Positions 15,930 through 24,429 of a stretch of 64,000 nt of DNA are shown in pieces (the first letter of the stretch is position 1; each line of letters opens with the position of its first letter). This DNA comes from Bacillaceae bacterium IKA-2 (GTDB taxonomy: Bacteria; Bacillota; Bacilli; Bacillales; Anaerobacillaceae): positions 2,046,001 to 2,110,000 of the forward strand of contig CP134492.1 of NCBI GenBank assembly GCA_031761875.1. Direction: 5' to 3'. A program made the translations under genes and the position numbers. A model generated the notes under the pieces. The model saw only the letters and a program-made list of their open reading frames with translations, made no database searches and was not told the DNA's origin.

Positions 15930-17300
15930 TCACAGCAACCCGATCATAAATAAGCCATAAACAACAGTTGTTAGTACTAAAGCTGTCGTTAATGCAAATT
16001 GATAATTTTCTTTAATCACAACAGTTGGTGACTGGTGCATTAAATGTGATGCCATTAAAACTTGCCCTGAGAAAGGTGATATTTGTGTTGCTGTTGTCCA
16101 TGCAATAAGGAGAATAAGTGCCATGTACTCCGGGCTAACACCAAATTTAAGTGGTGATAGTGAACTGCCAATTCCAATGATAATAATAAGTGGATGAATC
16201 CCAATTTGAGCTAGGATTATGGCCAAAAAGACGATGAAAATACTTAACAAATAAACAGAACCTAAAGAAGCTTGAAATAATAGACCGGAAACGTAAGCAC
16301 CAATTTCCGTTTGGGCTAACGCTACTCCAAAAAAACCCGCACTAATAAAAACAGCTAATTCATTTTTTACTTTAAAAAAAGAATGGAGGACTTGTTCTAC
16401 TACATCATGAATGTAAAATTTTATTACATTGGAAAAAATCGCCCAAATAAATGGGAAAACAATCGCAATTAAACTAACGACTGTAAGCATATTGACTGGC
16501 AATAGATAATCTAGGATAAAGGACAAGCAAATCAAAACAAAAATAAATGTAAAAAAAGGTACTAACGACGTGTCTTTTTTTGGAGTAGTTTCTCTAGTAG
16601 CTCCAACAATAGGGTCATCTGCATAAGAAATTTTGTTAAACATTAACCATGAAATAAGTAAATAAATGATAGCAAGAAATAACCCATAGAGTCCGAAATT
16701 AATCCATGATAAGTCAAATAAGACGAGAATAAGACCTACATTAACAAAGTAGGGGGACCAAAGCATACAAAAGCCAAAGGCACGCATAATATTTAAAGTG
16801 ATTTTTTTATCTTGGTAAGATGAAAAGCTTTCTTCAGCAATTTTTTTTACAATCGCCAACGTACCATAGTTTAAAATGGTACCGATCGTTGCTATTAAGA
16901 AGTAGGAAAGCCGGTATGGATGTTGTTGACCTTTTTCTTCCCTTGCTTGGACTTTTTCTTTTAGAATTGACAAGTAACCCGATGTAGACATAAATGTACC
17001 AATTAACGGGATTAGTAAAAATAAGGAAAGTAGATTTACATTTGCCCCAAAACCAGTAATTGCTATGCTTAAAGGAACTTCTTCTAGTAAAAAACTGACA
17101 ACTCCTACAAAAATAAGTGTCAAAACGATGACAAGGCTTATTTTTGAAATATAAAATAATGAGCAAAGGAATAATATTGCTCCGAAAACACTATAAGTAT
17201 AAACAAGTATGTTACTTGGAAAAAAAAGCTCATATAGATATAAAATCGTTGTAAAATAACAAAGTACACCTAAAAATCGAATGAAAGGATGTTGTTCGAT
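15930..17300 (-). CDS. Polytopic membrane transporter, ion-transporter-superfamily-like; probable ATC start
   Basis: From a TTG at 17123 the frame gives 397 aa, but coding clearly continues upstream: EQHPFIRFLGVLCYFTTI, then LYLYELFFPSN and two more membrane helices, with no ATG, GTG or TTG in frame before the stop at 17337. An ATC at 17298-17300 lies 8 nt after AAGGGGG and would give a 456-aa protein. It has about 12 helices; the C-terminal GIHPLIIIIG and TATQISPFSGQVLMAS resemble the conserved C-terminal hairpin of organic-anion (IT superfamily) transporters. The substrate is unknown. Confidence 0.6.
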   Translation of the reverse strand: MEQHPFIRFLGVLCYFTTILYLYELFFPSNILVYTYSVFGAILFLCSLFYISKISLVIVLTLIFVGVVSFLLEEVPLSIAITGFGANVNLLSLFLLIPLIGTFMSTSGYLSILKEKVQAREEKGQQHPYRLSYFLIATIGTILNYGTLAIVKKIAEESFSSYQDKKITLNIMRAFGFCMLWSPYFVNVGLILVLFDLSWINFGLYGLFLAIIYLLISWLMFNKISYADDPIVGATRETTPKKDTSLVPFFTFIFVLICLSFILDYLLPVNMLTVVSLIAIVFPFIWAIFSNVIKFYIHDVVEQVLHSFFKVKNELAVFISAGFFGVALAQTEIGAYVSGLLFQASLGSVYLLSIFIVFLAIILAQIGIHPLIIIIGIGSSLSPLKFGVSPEYMALILLIAWTTATQISPFSGQVLMASHLMHQSPTVVIKENYQFALTTALVLTTVVYGLFMIGLL

Positions 17301-17436
17301 TGTCCGAACCCCCTTGGAGTTGAAATTTAAAAGTTCTTAATGATCCTATGAAATTAAATTTATATCATTAACATATTGCAAATGGTATAATTAACTTTGA
17401 TTTGAAATAGACTTGGATTTTGAAAGGATGACGAAA

Positions 17437-17778
17437 TTGACTGAACTTGAAAAATTGCCTGCAAAAACTTGTGAAATTGACCGCTTAATTACTGGTGATG
17501 AGGATATTGAAAAAGTCCTTGCTGGAACAAAAACTGCAGTACGACGTAATGGAAGATACGCTGATATCGGTGAAACTATGGTTTTAAAAGGAAAGACATT
17601 TAAAGTTGACAATGTTTTCCGACAAAACCTTGGTGATTTAACAGACGAAATGGCAAATCAAGAAGGATATCCAACTTTAGAAGAATACAAAAACTCAATT
17701 TTATCAATGCATAAAGGCATGCCATGGCTGCCACATATGAAGGTTTGGGTTCATGAATTTAGCCTAGTTAAAGCTTAG
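17437..17778 (+). CDS. ASCH domain-containing protein
   Basis: 113 aa from TTG 17437, chosen because GAAAGGATG sits 8 nt upstream; the frame is open a little further. ITGDEDIEKVLAGTKTAVRR is the N-terminal ASCH motif (G-x-KT-x-x-R) and RYADIGETMVLKGK and VDNVFRQNLGDLTDE follow. ASCH domains have a PUA-like beta barrel and are expected to bind RNA or nucleotides. The gene is convergent with dapA and they share a bidirectional terminator. Confidence 0.82.
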   Translation: MTELEKLPAKTCEIDRLITGDEDIEKVLAGTKTAVRRNGRYADIGETMVLKGKTFKVDNVFRQNLGDLTDEMANQEGYPTLEEYKNSILSMHKGMPWLPHMKVWVHEFSLVKA

Positions 17779-17794
17779 CATGAATGATAATACG

Positions 17795-17825
17795 AAGAGG
17801 CTGACATAACGTCAGCCTCTTTATA
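17795..17825 (+). terminator. Bidirectional terminator between the ASCH gene and dapA
   Basis: AGAGGCTGAC / GTCAGCCTCT perfect 10-bp stem, 5-nt loop, T-rich on both strands. Confidence 0.85.
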
Positions 17826-17844
17826 TTGTTTAGAAAAAATTATT

Positions 17845-18732
17845 TTAAACTGCCGAAGAGAAAAGCTTCGGTTGAAGTGTTGTATACACCAGTTGTGCTT
17901 CTATTTCAGTTAAGGGCACTAAAGGTAATCTTACTGAACCTACTTGCTGACCGACCATTTCTAATGCTGCTTTTACAGGTGCCGGATTAGGAGCAATAAA
18001 CATGGCCCTTATGATAGGTAATAAATCGCGATGCATTTGTGCTGCGTATTGAACATTACCATTTTGAAAAGCGGTAATCATATTTTTCATTTCATTACCA
18101 ATAATATGAGATGAAACAGAGACAACCCCATGTCCACCAATGGCTAATAACGGTAAAGTAAGACTGTCATCTCCACTATAAACAAGGAAGTCATCTGGAG
18201 TATTTTGAATAATATTGGCCATTGATTCTAAGTCACCATTAGCTTCTTTTAGAGCCACAATATTATCAATTTCCGCTAAGCGAACAATTGTTTCTACTGC
18301 CATATTGACAATACTGCGCCCTGGGATATTATATAACATTACTGGCAAACAAGTTGATTCAGCAATTGTTTTGAAGTGAAGATACATACCTTCTTGATTC
18401 GGTTTATTATAATAAGGTGTTACTAACATAATTCCGTTAACACCAGCTGCTTGAGCGATCTTAGTTAACTGAATCGATTCAGATGTATTGTTTGATCCTG
18501 TACCAGCGATAACTGGAACGCGACCGTCCACCGTTTCTACAACACATTCAAACAGGGCCTTTTTTTCTTCAGTAGATAAAGTTGGCGATTCACCTGTTGT
18601 TCCTGCAACAACGATTCCTTCTGTTCCATTTGCAAGTAAATAATTTACCAATAATTTTGTTGCTTGAAAATCGACATTTTCATCTTGGTCAAATGGTGTT
18701 ACCATTGCCGTTAATAATTGTCCTAAATACAT
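17845..18732 (-). CDS. dapA: 4-hydroxy-tetrahydrodipicolinate synthase
   Basis: 295 aa, the standard length. GTTGESPTLS (residues 44-53), Tyr134 in LYNIPGRS with Arg139, and the Schiff-base Lys162 in VALKEANGD are all present. It condenses pyruvate with aspartate semialdehyde, the first committed step to diaminopimelate, lysine and dipicolinate. It stands alone here rather than in a dap operon, and its long leader carries a lysine riboswitch, so this copy is lysine-regulated. Confidence 0.96.
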   Translation of the reverse strand: MYLGQLLTAMVTPFDQDENVDFQATKLLVNYLLANGTEGIVVAGTTGESPTLSTEEKKALFECVVETVDGRVPVIAGTGSNNTSESIQLTKIAQAAGVNGIMLVTPYYNKPNQEGMYLHFKTIAESTCLPVMLYNIPGRSIVNMAVETIVRLAEIDNIVALKEANGDLESMANIIQNTPDDFLVYSGDDSLTLPLLAIGGHGVVSVSSHIIGNEMKNMITAFQNGNVQYAAQMHRDLLPIIRAMFIAPNPAPVKAALEMVGQQVGSVRLPLVPLTEIEAQLVYTTLQPKLFSSAV

Positions 18733-18834
18733 TTAAAACACCCTCTATTCAACAGATTTTGTTCGTCTATATATGGATTAGACGACTTCAAGTTCTTGAA
18801 TAGAGCTAAATCGCATAAAAAACCGTGAAAAAAG

Positions 18835-18866
18835 ACAAAAAACAGCAACGAGAGACCCGTTACTGC
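18835..18866 (-). terminator. Riboswitch-controlled terminator before dapA
   Basis: On the minus strand GCAGTAACG pairs with CGTTGCTG around GGTCTCT, followed by TTTTTTG. It lies just downstream of the aptamer, about 100 nt before the dapA start. Confidence 0.85.
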
Positions 18867-19080
18867 ATAGAATGTAAATATCACAGTCATTCCAGCGTGA
18901 GATAGCCCTCCATATAGTCAAACACTATACGACAGTTCTGCATTTATTAAATTGCAGACCCAACAACAAGCTAGTGAGTAGCTTATTACTTCGGCAAATC
19001 CCCCTTTTCAAATCTTTCAACGGAGCTCATTCTCCTCAAGAAATGTACTTATGGTATTTGCGCCTCTAAACTCACTTCAA
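18835..19080 (-). promoter_or_regulatory. Lysine riboswitch (L-box) in the dapA leader
   Basis: Read on the minus strand, the leader contains in order GTGAGTTTAGAGGCGCAAAT, TTGAAAAGGGGGATTTGCCG followed by AAGTAA, GTTGGGTCTGCAATTTAATA, ACTGTCGTATAGTG and ATGGAGGGCTATCTCACGC. These are the conserved L-box segments (AGAGG-GCG, GGGG-GCCGAAG, CTGCA-AATAAATG, GGAGGGCTATCTC). A terminator hairpin follows. Lysine binding is expected to shut off dapA. Confidence 0.94.
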
Positions 19081-19289
19081 AAGATTATTGAAGTTAAGAA
19101 GTATGAACTTTGGTCAAACATAACAAAAATTAACTAGAATTGCAATACTAAATGCTTCACTAATAGTTAAAAATTCTTTAAAATTCTAAAAGCTAAAAAT
19201 TTAAAAGGGAAATAATTTATGCTAAGATTAGAGAAAAGAGCGTTAGAACTAGTTATTCATTCTACATAACAATTATTTTTAAACTAATA

Positions 19290-19366
19290 GAATGAATTTC
19301 ATAACACCAAAAACTAGCCACATTAAGCTACCTAGTGGCGTAGAATCTGCATTATGAAATTCATTC
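19290..19366. mobile_element. Miniature terminal-inverted-repeat element, copy B
   Basis: A 77-bp element bounded by GAATGAATTTCATAA and its exact reverse complement TTATGAAATTCATTC. Its interior is the reverse complement of copy A at 13033-13175, without the extra internal insert. No open frame. The flanking 19081-19289 stretch is AT-rich; it should contain the dapA promoter (minus) but I see no clear consensus. Confidence 0.8.
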
Positions 19367-19423
19367 AATATCTTCAAAAAAAAAACATCATACCGTGATG
19401 TTCGTTAGTTAGGGGGAGTTACT

Positions 19424-20062
19424 ATCAAAGTTATTTTAGTCCATGGATTTAAAAAAAGTAGTAAAGATATGCAACCGTTACTAGACAATTTAAAGTTACT
19501 TGGTCACGAATGTTTTCTTATCGATTTACCGATTACATATGAAAAATTTGATGTAGCAGCGTCTTTATTGGGCGATTTTTTAGAAGAAATGATTAAAACT
19601 CATTTAAGCGACGGGGAAAAAATTCATTTTGTCGGCCACAGTACAGGCGGTTTAGTGATAAGAAAAATGCTTTCAGAAACAAAATTTGTTAATAAAATTG
19701 GCAGATGTGTGCTGATCGCTACACCGAATAAGGGGAGTAAATTAGCAAACATCGCAAGTAAATTACCCCTATATGGACAAATTTACAAAACATTGGGCTC
19801 AATCAGCTACAAGTACATAGAACAAATGGATATTAAAGACAAGCCTTCAATAGAAATTGGTGCAATTGCTGGAAACTCGTCAAATTTATTTTTGGGGCAT
19901 CTGATTAATGAGGAAAGTGATGGCAGGGTTGAAGTGAAATCTGTTGATTTACCAAATTTTACTGACTTCATTGTCTTAGCTTTTGGACATAAAGAGATCC
20001 ACAACCAAAAGGAAACAGCAAAATTAGTTGAAATGTTTCTGGAAAAAGGTAAGTTTAAATGA
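19424..20062 (+). CDS. Alpha/beta-hydrolase (lipase/esterase-like); probable ATC start
   Basis: An ATG start at 19469 would cut into the fold: the frame upstream reads IKVILVHGFKKSSKDM, the first beta strand and oxyanion-hole HG of alpha/beta hydrolases. AGGGGGAG sits 5 nt before an ATC at 19424, and no ATG, GTG or TTG exists between that ribosome-binding site and 19469. The protein would be 212 aa. Nucleophile motif GHSTGG, an acid in the strand after LINEESDGRVE, and the catalytic His in AFGHKEIH complete the triad. It is similar to small Bacillus triacylglycerol-lipase-like proteins; the substrate is unknown. Confidence 0.75.
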   Translation: MKVILVHGFKKSSKDMQPLLDNLKLLGHECFLIDLPITYEKFDVAASLLGDFLEEMIKTHLSDGEKIHFVGHSTGGLVIRKMLSETKFVNKIGRCVLIATPNKGSKLANIASKLPLYGQIYKTLGSISYKYIEQMDIKDKPSIEIGAIAGNSSNLFLGHLINEESDGRVEVKSVDLPNFTDFIVLAFGHKEIHNQKETAKLVEMFLEKGKFK

Positions 20063-20133
20063 ATGCTGCAAACTTATCAAGCGTTGAAGTCGAGTGCTGG
20101 GTTAAGCGTGATCGAATAATGCGATCCTAATAA

Positions 20134-20166
20134 GAGAGTAGTTGCTAAGTGCAGCTACTCTTTTTT
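20134..20166 (+). terminator. Terminator downstream of the hydrolase gene
   Basis: AGAGTAGTTGC pairs with GCAGCTACTCT followed by TTTTTT. The rest of 20063-20395 is AT-rich leader without other recognisable motifs. Confidence 0.85.
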
Positions 20167-20395
20167 ATAAAGGGAAGAAAGTATAAAATTTTGGTATCTG
20201 TCGTTATGATTTTTTTCTAAGTTTATTCAATTGGTCGAGCCGATTATTATTAATGTGTGAAATGTAAGTGACATTTATGAAACGATTTATACATCGAGGT
20301 TGGTGCTGCATATAATTAAATATGATATCTAAAATAATAAAGGATTAGATATTTTAAAAGTATTCATAAAACTAACATTTAAAGAGGTGCAAGTT

Positions 20396-21973
20396 ATGAA
20401 AAAGGTCAGTCATATCTCTCTGGAAAAAGTATTAAAGAGCACGAGTGTCCATTATAATTTGTCTGTGCCACAACTTGTGGAAGTAGCCATAAAACGCGGG
20501 GAGGGGACACTAACAAATACTGGTGCTTTAAGGGTAACTACAGGGAAGTATACAGGGCGATCACCGAATGATAAATATATTGTAAATGAACCTACAACTT
20601 CTGAAAAAATTGCTTGGGGTAGTGTAAACCAGCCATTTGAACAAGAAAAATTTTCTGTTTTATATAACGATGTACTGCATTATTTAAGTAATAAAGAATT
20701 GTTTGTATTTAATGGATATGCGGGTACTGATGCTAACTATAGCTTACCAATTTCCGTTATTAATGAATACGCATGGCACAACTTATTTGCTCACCAGCTA
20801 TTTTTACGCCAGACTGAAGAAGAGTTAAAACATCATCATTCAGATTTTACGATAGTGTCTGCTCCAGGATTCCGAGCTAATCCAGTTGTACACGGTACGA
20901 AATCGGAAACTTTTATTATTGTAAACTACGAAAAACGTATTGTCCTTATTGGTGGAACAGAATATGCGGGTGAAATGAAAAAATCGATTTTTAGCATTAT
21001 GAATACGATACTCCCAGAAAAAAATGTTCTTCCAATGCATTGCTCTGCAAACATTGGTAAGGAAGGCGATGTAGCTTTATTATTCGGACTTTCTGGAACG
21101 GGAAAAACAACTTTATCAGCTGATCCTAATCGTTATTTGATTGGTGATGATGAACACGGCTGGAGTGAAGTTGGTGTGTTTAACTTTGAAGGTGGGTGTT
21201 ACGCAAAATGTATCCACCTATCTATAGAAACTGAACCACAAATTTTTAAAAGCATTCGTTTCGGAGCTATTCTTGAAAATGCTATATTAGATGAAGGAAC
21301 TAGACAACCAGATTATGATGATAAGAGCTTAACTGAAAATACTCGAACTGCTTATCCAATTGAGCATATTGAAAATGCAGTAATACCAAGTATGGCTGGA
21401 CACCCGAACGTGATTATCTTTTTGACTGCTGATGCGTTTGGAGTACTACCGCCAATTTCTAAACTTACCAAAGAGCAGGCGATGTATCATTTTCTTTCTG
21501 GTTATACTAGTAAACTTGCAGGTACAGAGAGAGGTGTGACTAAACCGGTAGCAACTTTTTCAACATGCTTTGGAGCACCTTTCTTGCCTTTACAGCCTAG
21601 TGTTTATGCTAGACTTCTCGGTGAAAAAATCGAGAAATTTAATACGAATGTTTTTCTTGTCAACACCGGTTGGAGCGGTGGACCATACGGAATTGGAAAA
21701 CGGATGGATTTAGGCTTGACTCGCACAATGATTACAGCTGCTATAACTGGTGAATTAGATAAGGTAGCATTTATTCCAGATCCAATTTTCGGGATGTTCG
21801 TACCTCAATATTGTCCTGGCGTTCCTAAAATTGTGTTGAATCCTCGTAATACTTGGGAAAATAAAAATGCATACGATAAACAGGCTAATGAATTAGCAGA
21901 GCGATTTAAAAAGAACTTTGAAAAATTAACAAATAATGATCCTGATGTAAAAGCAATATCTGTTTCAAAGTAA
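20396..21973 (+). CDS. pckA: Phosphoenolpyruvate carboxykinase (ATP)
   Basis: 525 aa, standard length. ATG 20396 follows AAAGAGGTG by 6 nt; the longer GTG frame starts inside that site. Motifs: TGRSPNDKY substrate site, [12 protein letters not shown], the kinase P-loop [11 protein letters not shown], metal-binding LIGDDEHGW and [10 protein letters not shown]. It converts oxaloacetate plus ATP to PEP in gluconeogenesis. It is monocistronic with a strong terminator. Confidence 0.97.
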   Translation: MKKVSHISLEKVLKSTSVHYNLSVPQLVEVAIKRGEGTLTNTGALRVTTGKYTGRSPNDKYIVNEPTTSEKIAWGSVNQPFEQEKFSVLYNDVLHYLSNKELFVFNGYAGTDANYSLPISVINEYAWHNLFAHQLFLRQTEEELKHHHSDFTIVSAPGFRANPVVHGTKSETFIIVNYEKRIVLIGGTEYAGEMKKSIFSIMNTILPEKNVLPMHCSANIGKEGDVALLFGLSGTGKTTLSADPNRYLIGDDEHGWSEVGVFNFEGGCYAKCIHLSIETEPQIFKSIRFGAILENAILDEGTRQPDYDDKSLTENTRTAYPIEHIENAVIPSMAGHPNVIIFLTADAFGVLPPISKLTKEQAMYHFLSGYTSKLAGTERGVTKPVATFSTCFGAPFLPLQPSVYARLLGEKIEKFNTNVFLVNTGWSGGPYGIGKRMDLGLTRTMITAAITGELDKVAFIPDPIFGMFVPQYCPGVPKIVLNPRNTWENKNAYDKQANELAERFKKNFEKLTNNDPDVKAISVSK

Positions 21974-22054
21974 AATAGCTTAATCAAATGCTTGTGGATT
22001 ATCATCGAAAATTGTCTATTAAGTAATTAAGTTTTATAGGTATTAAATTCATTT

Positions 22055-22093
22055 AGTCCTTGATGATCTTTGATCATCAAGGACTCTTTTTTT
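22055..22093 (+). terminator. Terminator of pckA
   Basis: AGTCCTTGATGATC pairs with GATCATCAAGGACT around a 3-nt loop, followed by TTTTTTT. Confidence 0.93.
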
Positions 22094-22265
22094 GGGCGAA
22101 AATAAGCATTAGTTTTGTTTATGTAAAATTTATCAGTTCTTTTCCATGAAAATTAAGCGAAAAAAAGGAATTTTGACTGAATTTGTCGAATAGATAGTTT
22201 TAGAATTTAAAATTATTAAAATCCTTTTCTGTAATTTGACAAAAAAGATATGTAAGGAGTTTGCC

Positions 22266-23369
22266 ATGAGGTTAACAACATTAGATCATTGTCCAGCAGG
22301 AGTTAGATTAGCTAAATCGATTTACAATGAACGTGGATCAGTTTTGTTAGCTGAAGGAACTGAACTTACTGCTCCGCTATTATCAGCCTTAAAAAGATAT
22401 AGTATTTTTACAATTTATATAGAAGATGAAGCTTCAGAAGGAATTGAAATTGTCGAAGCAATACCTGAGGAGTTACGTAATGAAGCAATCAATGTTGTTA
22501 CAGATGGCTTAAATACAATCGCTGATTTAAGAATTACAAATATTCAAGGTATGATTAAGACAGAAAAGGCAATTCAAAGCTTTAAAAAAATATTTAAAGA
22601 AATCCTTGCTTGTTTAAAGGATAATCAAACGGTCTTAAACCTACTGGCAACGACCAAAATTCATGACAATTATTTATATAATCACTGCGTAAATGTAACC
22701 ATTTATTCTTGTCAGTTAGCAATCGAAAATAGCTTGCCAATAAAGAACATTGAGGAAATCGGTTTAGGAGCAATGTTACATGATTTAGGGAAATTATATA
22801 TTCCACCACAAATATTAAATAAGCCTGGACAACTGACAAATGAAGAATTCGATATAGTGAAAAAACATAGTCAGGCAGGTTTTGATATTCTTAGAAAAGT
22901 TCATGGAATTCCAATACCTGTTGCTCATTGTGCATATCAACACCATGAAAGACTTGATGGGCTAGGTTATCCCCGAGGGTTGAAAGATAATGATATTCAT
23001 AAATATTCAAAAATTCTTTCTGTCGCCGATGTATTTGACGCGGTCACTAGTCACAGAGTTTACCGTCCAGCAATGTTGCCTCATACTGGACTTGAATTAC
23101 TATATGCAGGAAGTGGTACTCAATTTGAAAGTAGACAGGTTGAACTTTTTAAAGGTTGTATTGCGATTTATCCCCAAGGATTAACCGTCAAATTAAACGA
23201 TGGTCGAACAGGGATTGTCACTAACTATAATTTTAATGCTGCTGGCCGGCCTCAAGTTAGAATTATTAGAAATGAAGAAAATCAACCAATAAAGGCAATG
23301 TATGAAATTGATTTATCAGCTAATGATCATTTAACTTTACATATTGTTGAGGCTGATACCTTATTATGA
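22266..23369 (+). CDS. HD-GYP domain protein, probable cyclic-di-GMP phosphodiesterase
   Basis: 367 aa. ATG 22266 follows TAAGGAG by 6 nt. The N-terminal ~110 aa is a helical/beta sensor-like region (DUF3391-like position), followed by the HD-GYP domain: NHCVNVTIYS, the metal pair HDLGK (His172, Asp173), KKHSQAGFDIL, HHERLDGLGYPRG (GYP motif at 234-236) and VADVFDAVTSHR. All metal ligands are retained, so c-di-GMP hydrolysis is expected. The C-terminal ~65 aa resembles a small beta domain common in Bacillus HD-GYP proteins. Confidence 0.92.
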   Translation: MRLTTLDHCPAGVRLAKSIYNERGSVLLAEGTELTAPLLSALKRYSIFTIYIEDEASEGIEIVEAIPEELRNEAINVVTDGLNTIADLRITNIQGMIKTEKAIQSFKKIFKEILACLKDNQTVLNLLATTKIHDNYLYNHCVNVTIYSCQLAIENSLPIKNIEEIGLGAMLHDLGKLYIPPQILNKPGQLTNEEFDIVKKHSQAGFDILRKVHGIPIPVAHCAYQHHERLDGLGYPRGLKDNDIHKYSKILSVADVFDAVTSHRVYRPAMLPHTGLELLYAGSGTQFESRQVELFKGCIAIYPQGLTVKLNDGRTGIVTNYNFNAAGRPQVRIIRNEENQPIKAMYEIDLSANDHLTLHIVEADTLL

Positions 23370-23645
23370 AGAAAGACAGAGTGACTAAGGTCTAATTAGG
23401 ATTTTTTTGAGGTTAGATCACTCTTACTGGATTAACCTCTTTTAACTATCTTAGAATATCATATTAAACTTAAATTTTTAAGCTGAATCCATTTAAAACA
23501 ATGATAGATGCTATTTTACTAGACTAATAAGTTATTGGTAAAAAAAATTACTTGCTAAATAATAATAGACAATTTAAAATTAAAGAGAACTTTCGTAAAA
23601 TTCCGAATAATCTTTATATAAATTGATTTGATAAAGGAGAGAGCC

Positions 23646-24299
23646 TTGTTGAAAAAAAAGAAAGTTCCTTCGATCATTAAGGATCAACGACTAGTTGAAT
23701 ATAGGAGAAATCAAATTATTAGTGCCTCAGTAACTCTATTTAAAGAAAAGGGATTCCACCGCACTACAACAAGAGAAATTTCTAAAGCATGTGGATTTAG
23801 TATTGGAGCCTTGTATGAATATATTGGTTCAAAGGAAGATGTTCTGTTCCTTGTTTGTGACGCAATCTTTGATGAAGTAATCAACCGATTTACCCCCCAT
23901 CTTGAAACAGATGTGGTTGGGATCGAACGATTAAAATTAGTGATTGACTCTTACTTTAGAGTTGTCGATCAAATGCAAGATGAAACGCTTGTTATGTATC
24001 AAGAAACAAAAGCATTGGATGATGAAACCAAGCCATATGTATTTCAAAAAGACCAATTGATGTTGGAAAGTATTGAGCGAGTGATCAGAGAGTGCGTTGA
24101 GGGTGGATCTTTGCACCTTAGTGAAAATCAAATTAAACTAGCCTCTCATAATATTATCGTCAGTGGGCATATGTGGGCTTTCCGGCGCTGGAATTTAGAA
24201 CAATTATACACAATTGACGAGTATATTGAGTTACAAACCAATCAATTACTTTATGGTTTAGGAAGCCTAACACCTGTCAAAGACACTTCAACCATTTAG
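23646..24299 (+). CDS. TetR/AcrR family transcriptional regulator
   Basis: 217 aa from TTG 23646 with AAAGGAGAG upstream (the adjacent TTG at 23649 is equally possible). The N-terminal HTH runs RNQIISASVTLFKEKGFHRTTTREISKACGFSIGALYEYIGSKED in separate recognised pieces: LFKEKGFHRTTTREIS, CGFSIGALYEYIGSKE. The C-terminal ligand domain is helical, with HMWAFRRWNL typical of fatty-acid-type TetR repressors. The target is unknown; no divergent neighbour is present. Confidence 0.92.
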   Translation: MLKKKKVPSIIKDQRLVEYRRNQIISASVTLFKEKGFHRTTTREISKACGFSIGALYEYIGSKEDVLFLVCDAIFDEVINRFTPHLETDVVGIERLKLVIDSYFRVVDQMQDETLVMYQETKALDDETKPYVFQKDQLMLESIERVIRECVEGGSLHLSENQIKLASHNIIVSGHMWAFRRWNLEQLYTIDEYIELQTNQLLYGLGSLTPVKDTSTI

Positions 24300-24375
24300 T
24301 ATCGACCTGGCTAAATTGACTGTAGAAGCATTTGATGAAATCTTGTCAAAGATACATTAATCATTTATCATAGCC

Positions 24376-24416
24376 CCTTCCTTTTGTTCATAGCTATATA
24401 GAAGCACAAAGGAAGG
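24376..24416 (+). promoter_or_regulatory. Hairpin that can sequester the Shine-Dalgarno of the LysM/M14 gene
   Basis: CCTTCCTTTTGT at 24376-24387 pairs with ACAAAGGAAGG at 24406-24416 (one bulged T). The right arm contains the purine-rich ribosome-binding region of the following gene. Confidence 0.55.
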
Positions 24417-24429
24417 TGGAGTGAAAATT

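Noticed and set aside
23370-23430. Terminator of the HD-GYP gene (GAGTGAC...GATCACTC)
   Set aside because: The stem is interrupted and the T-run lies inside the loop, so it does not form a convincing intrinsic terminator.
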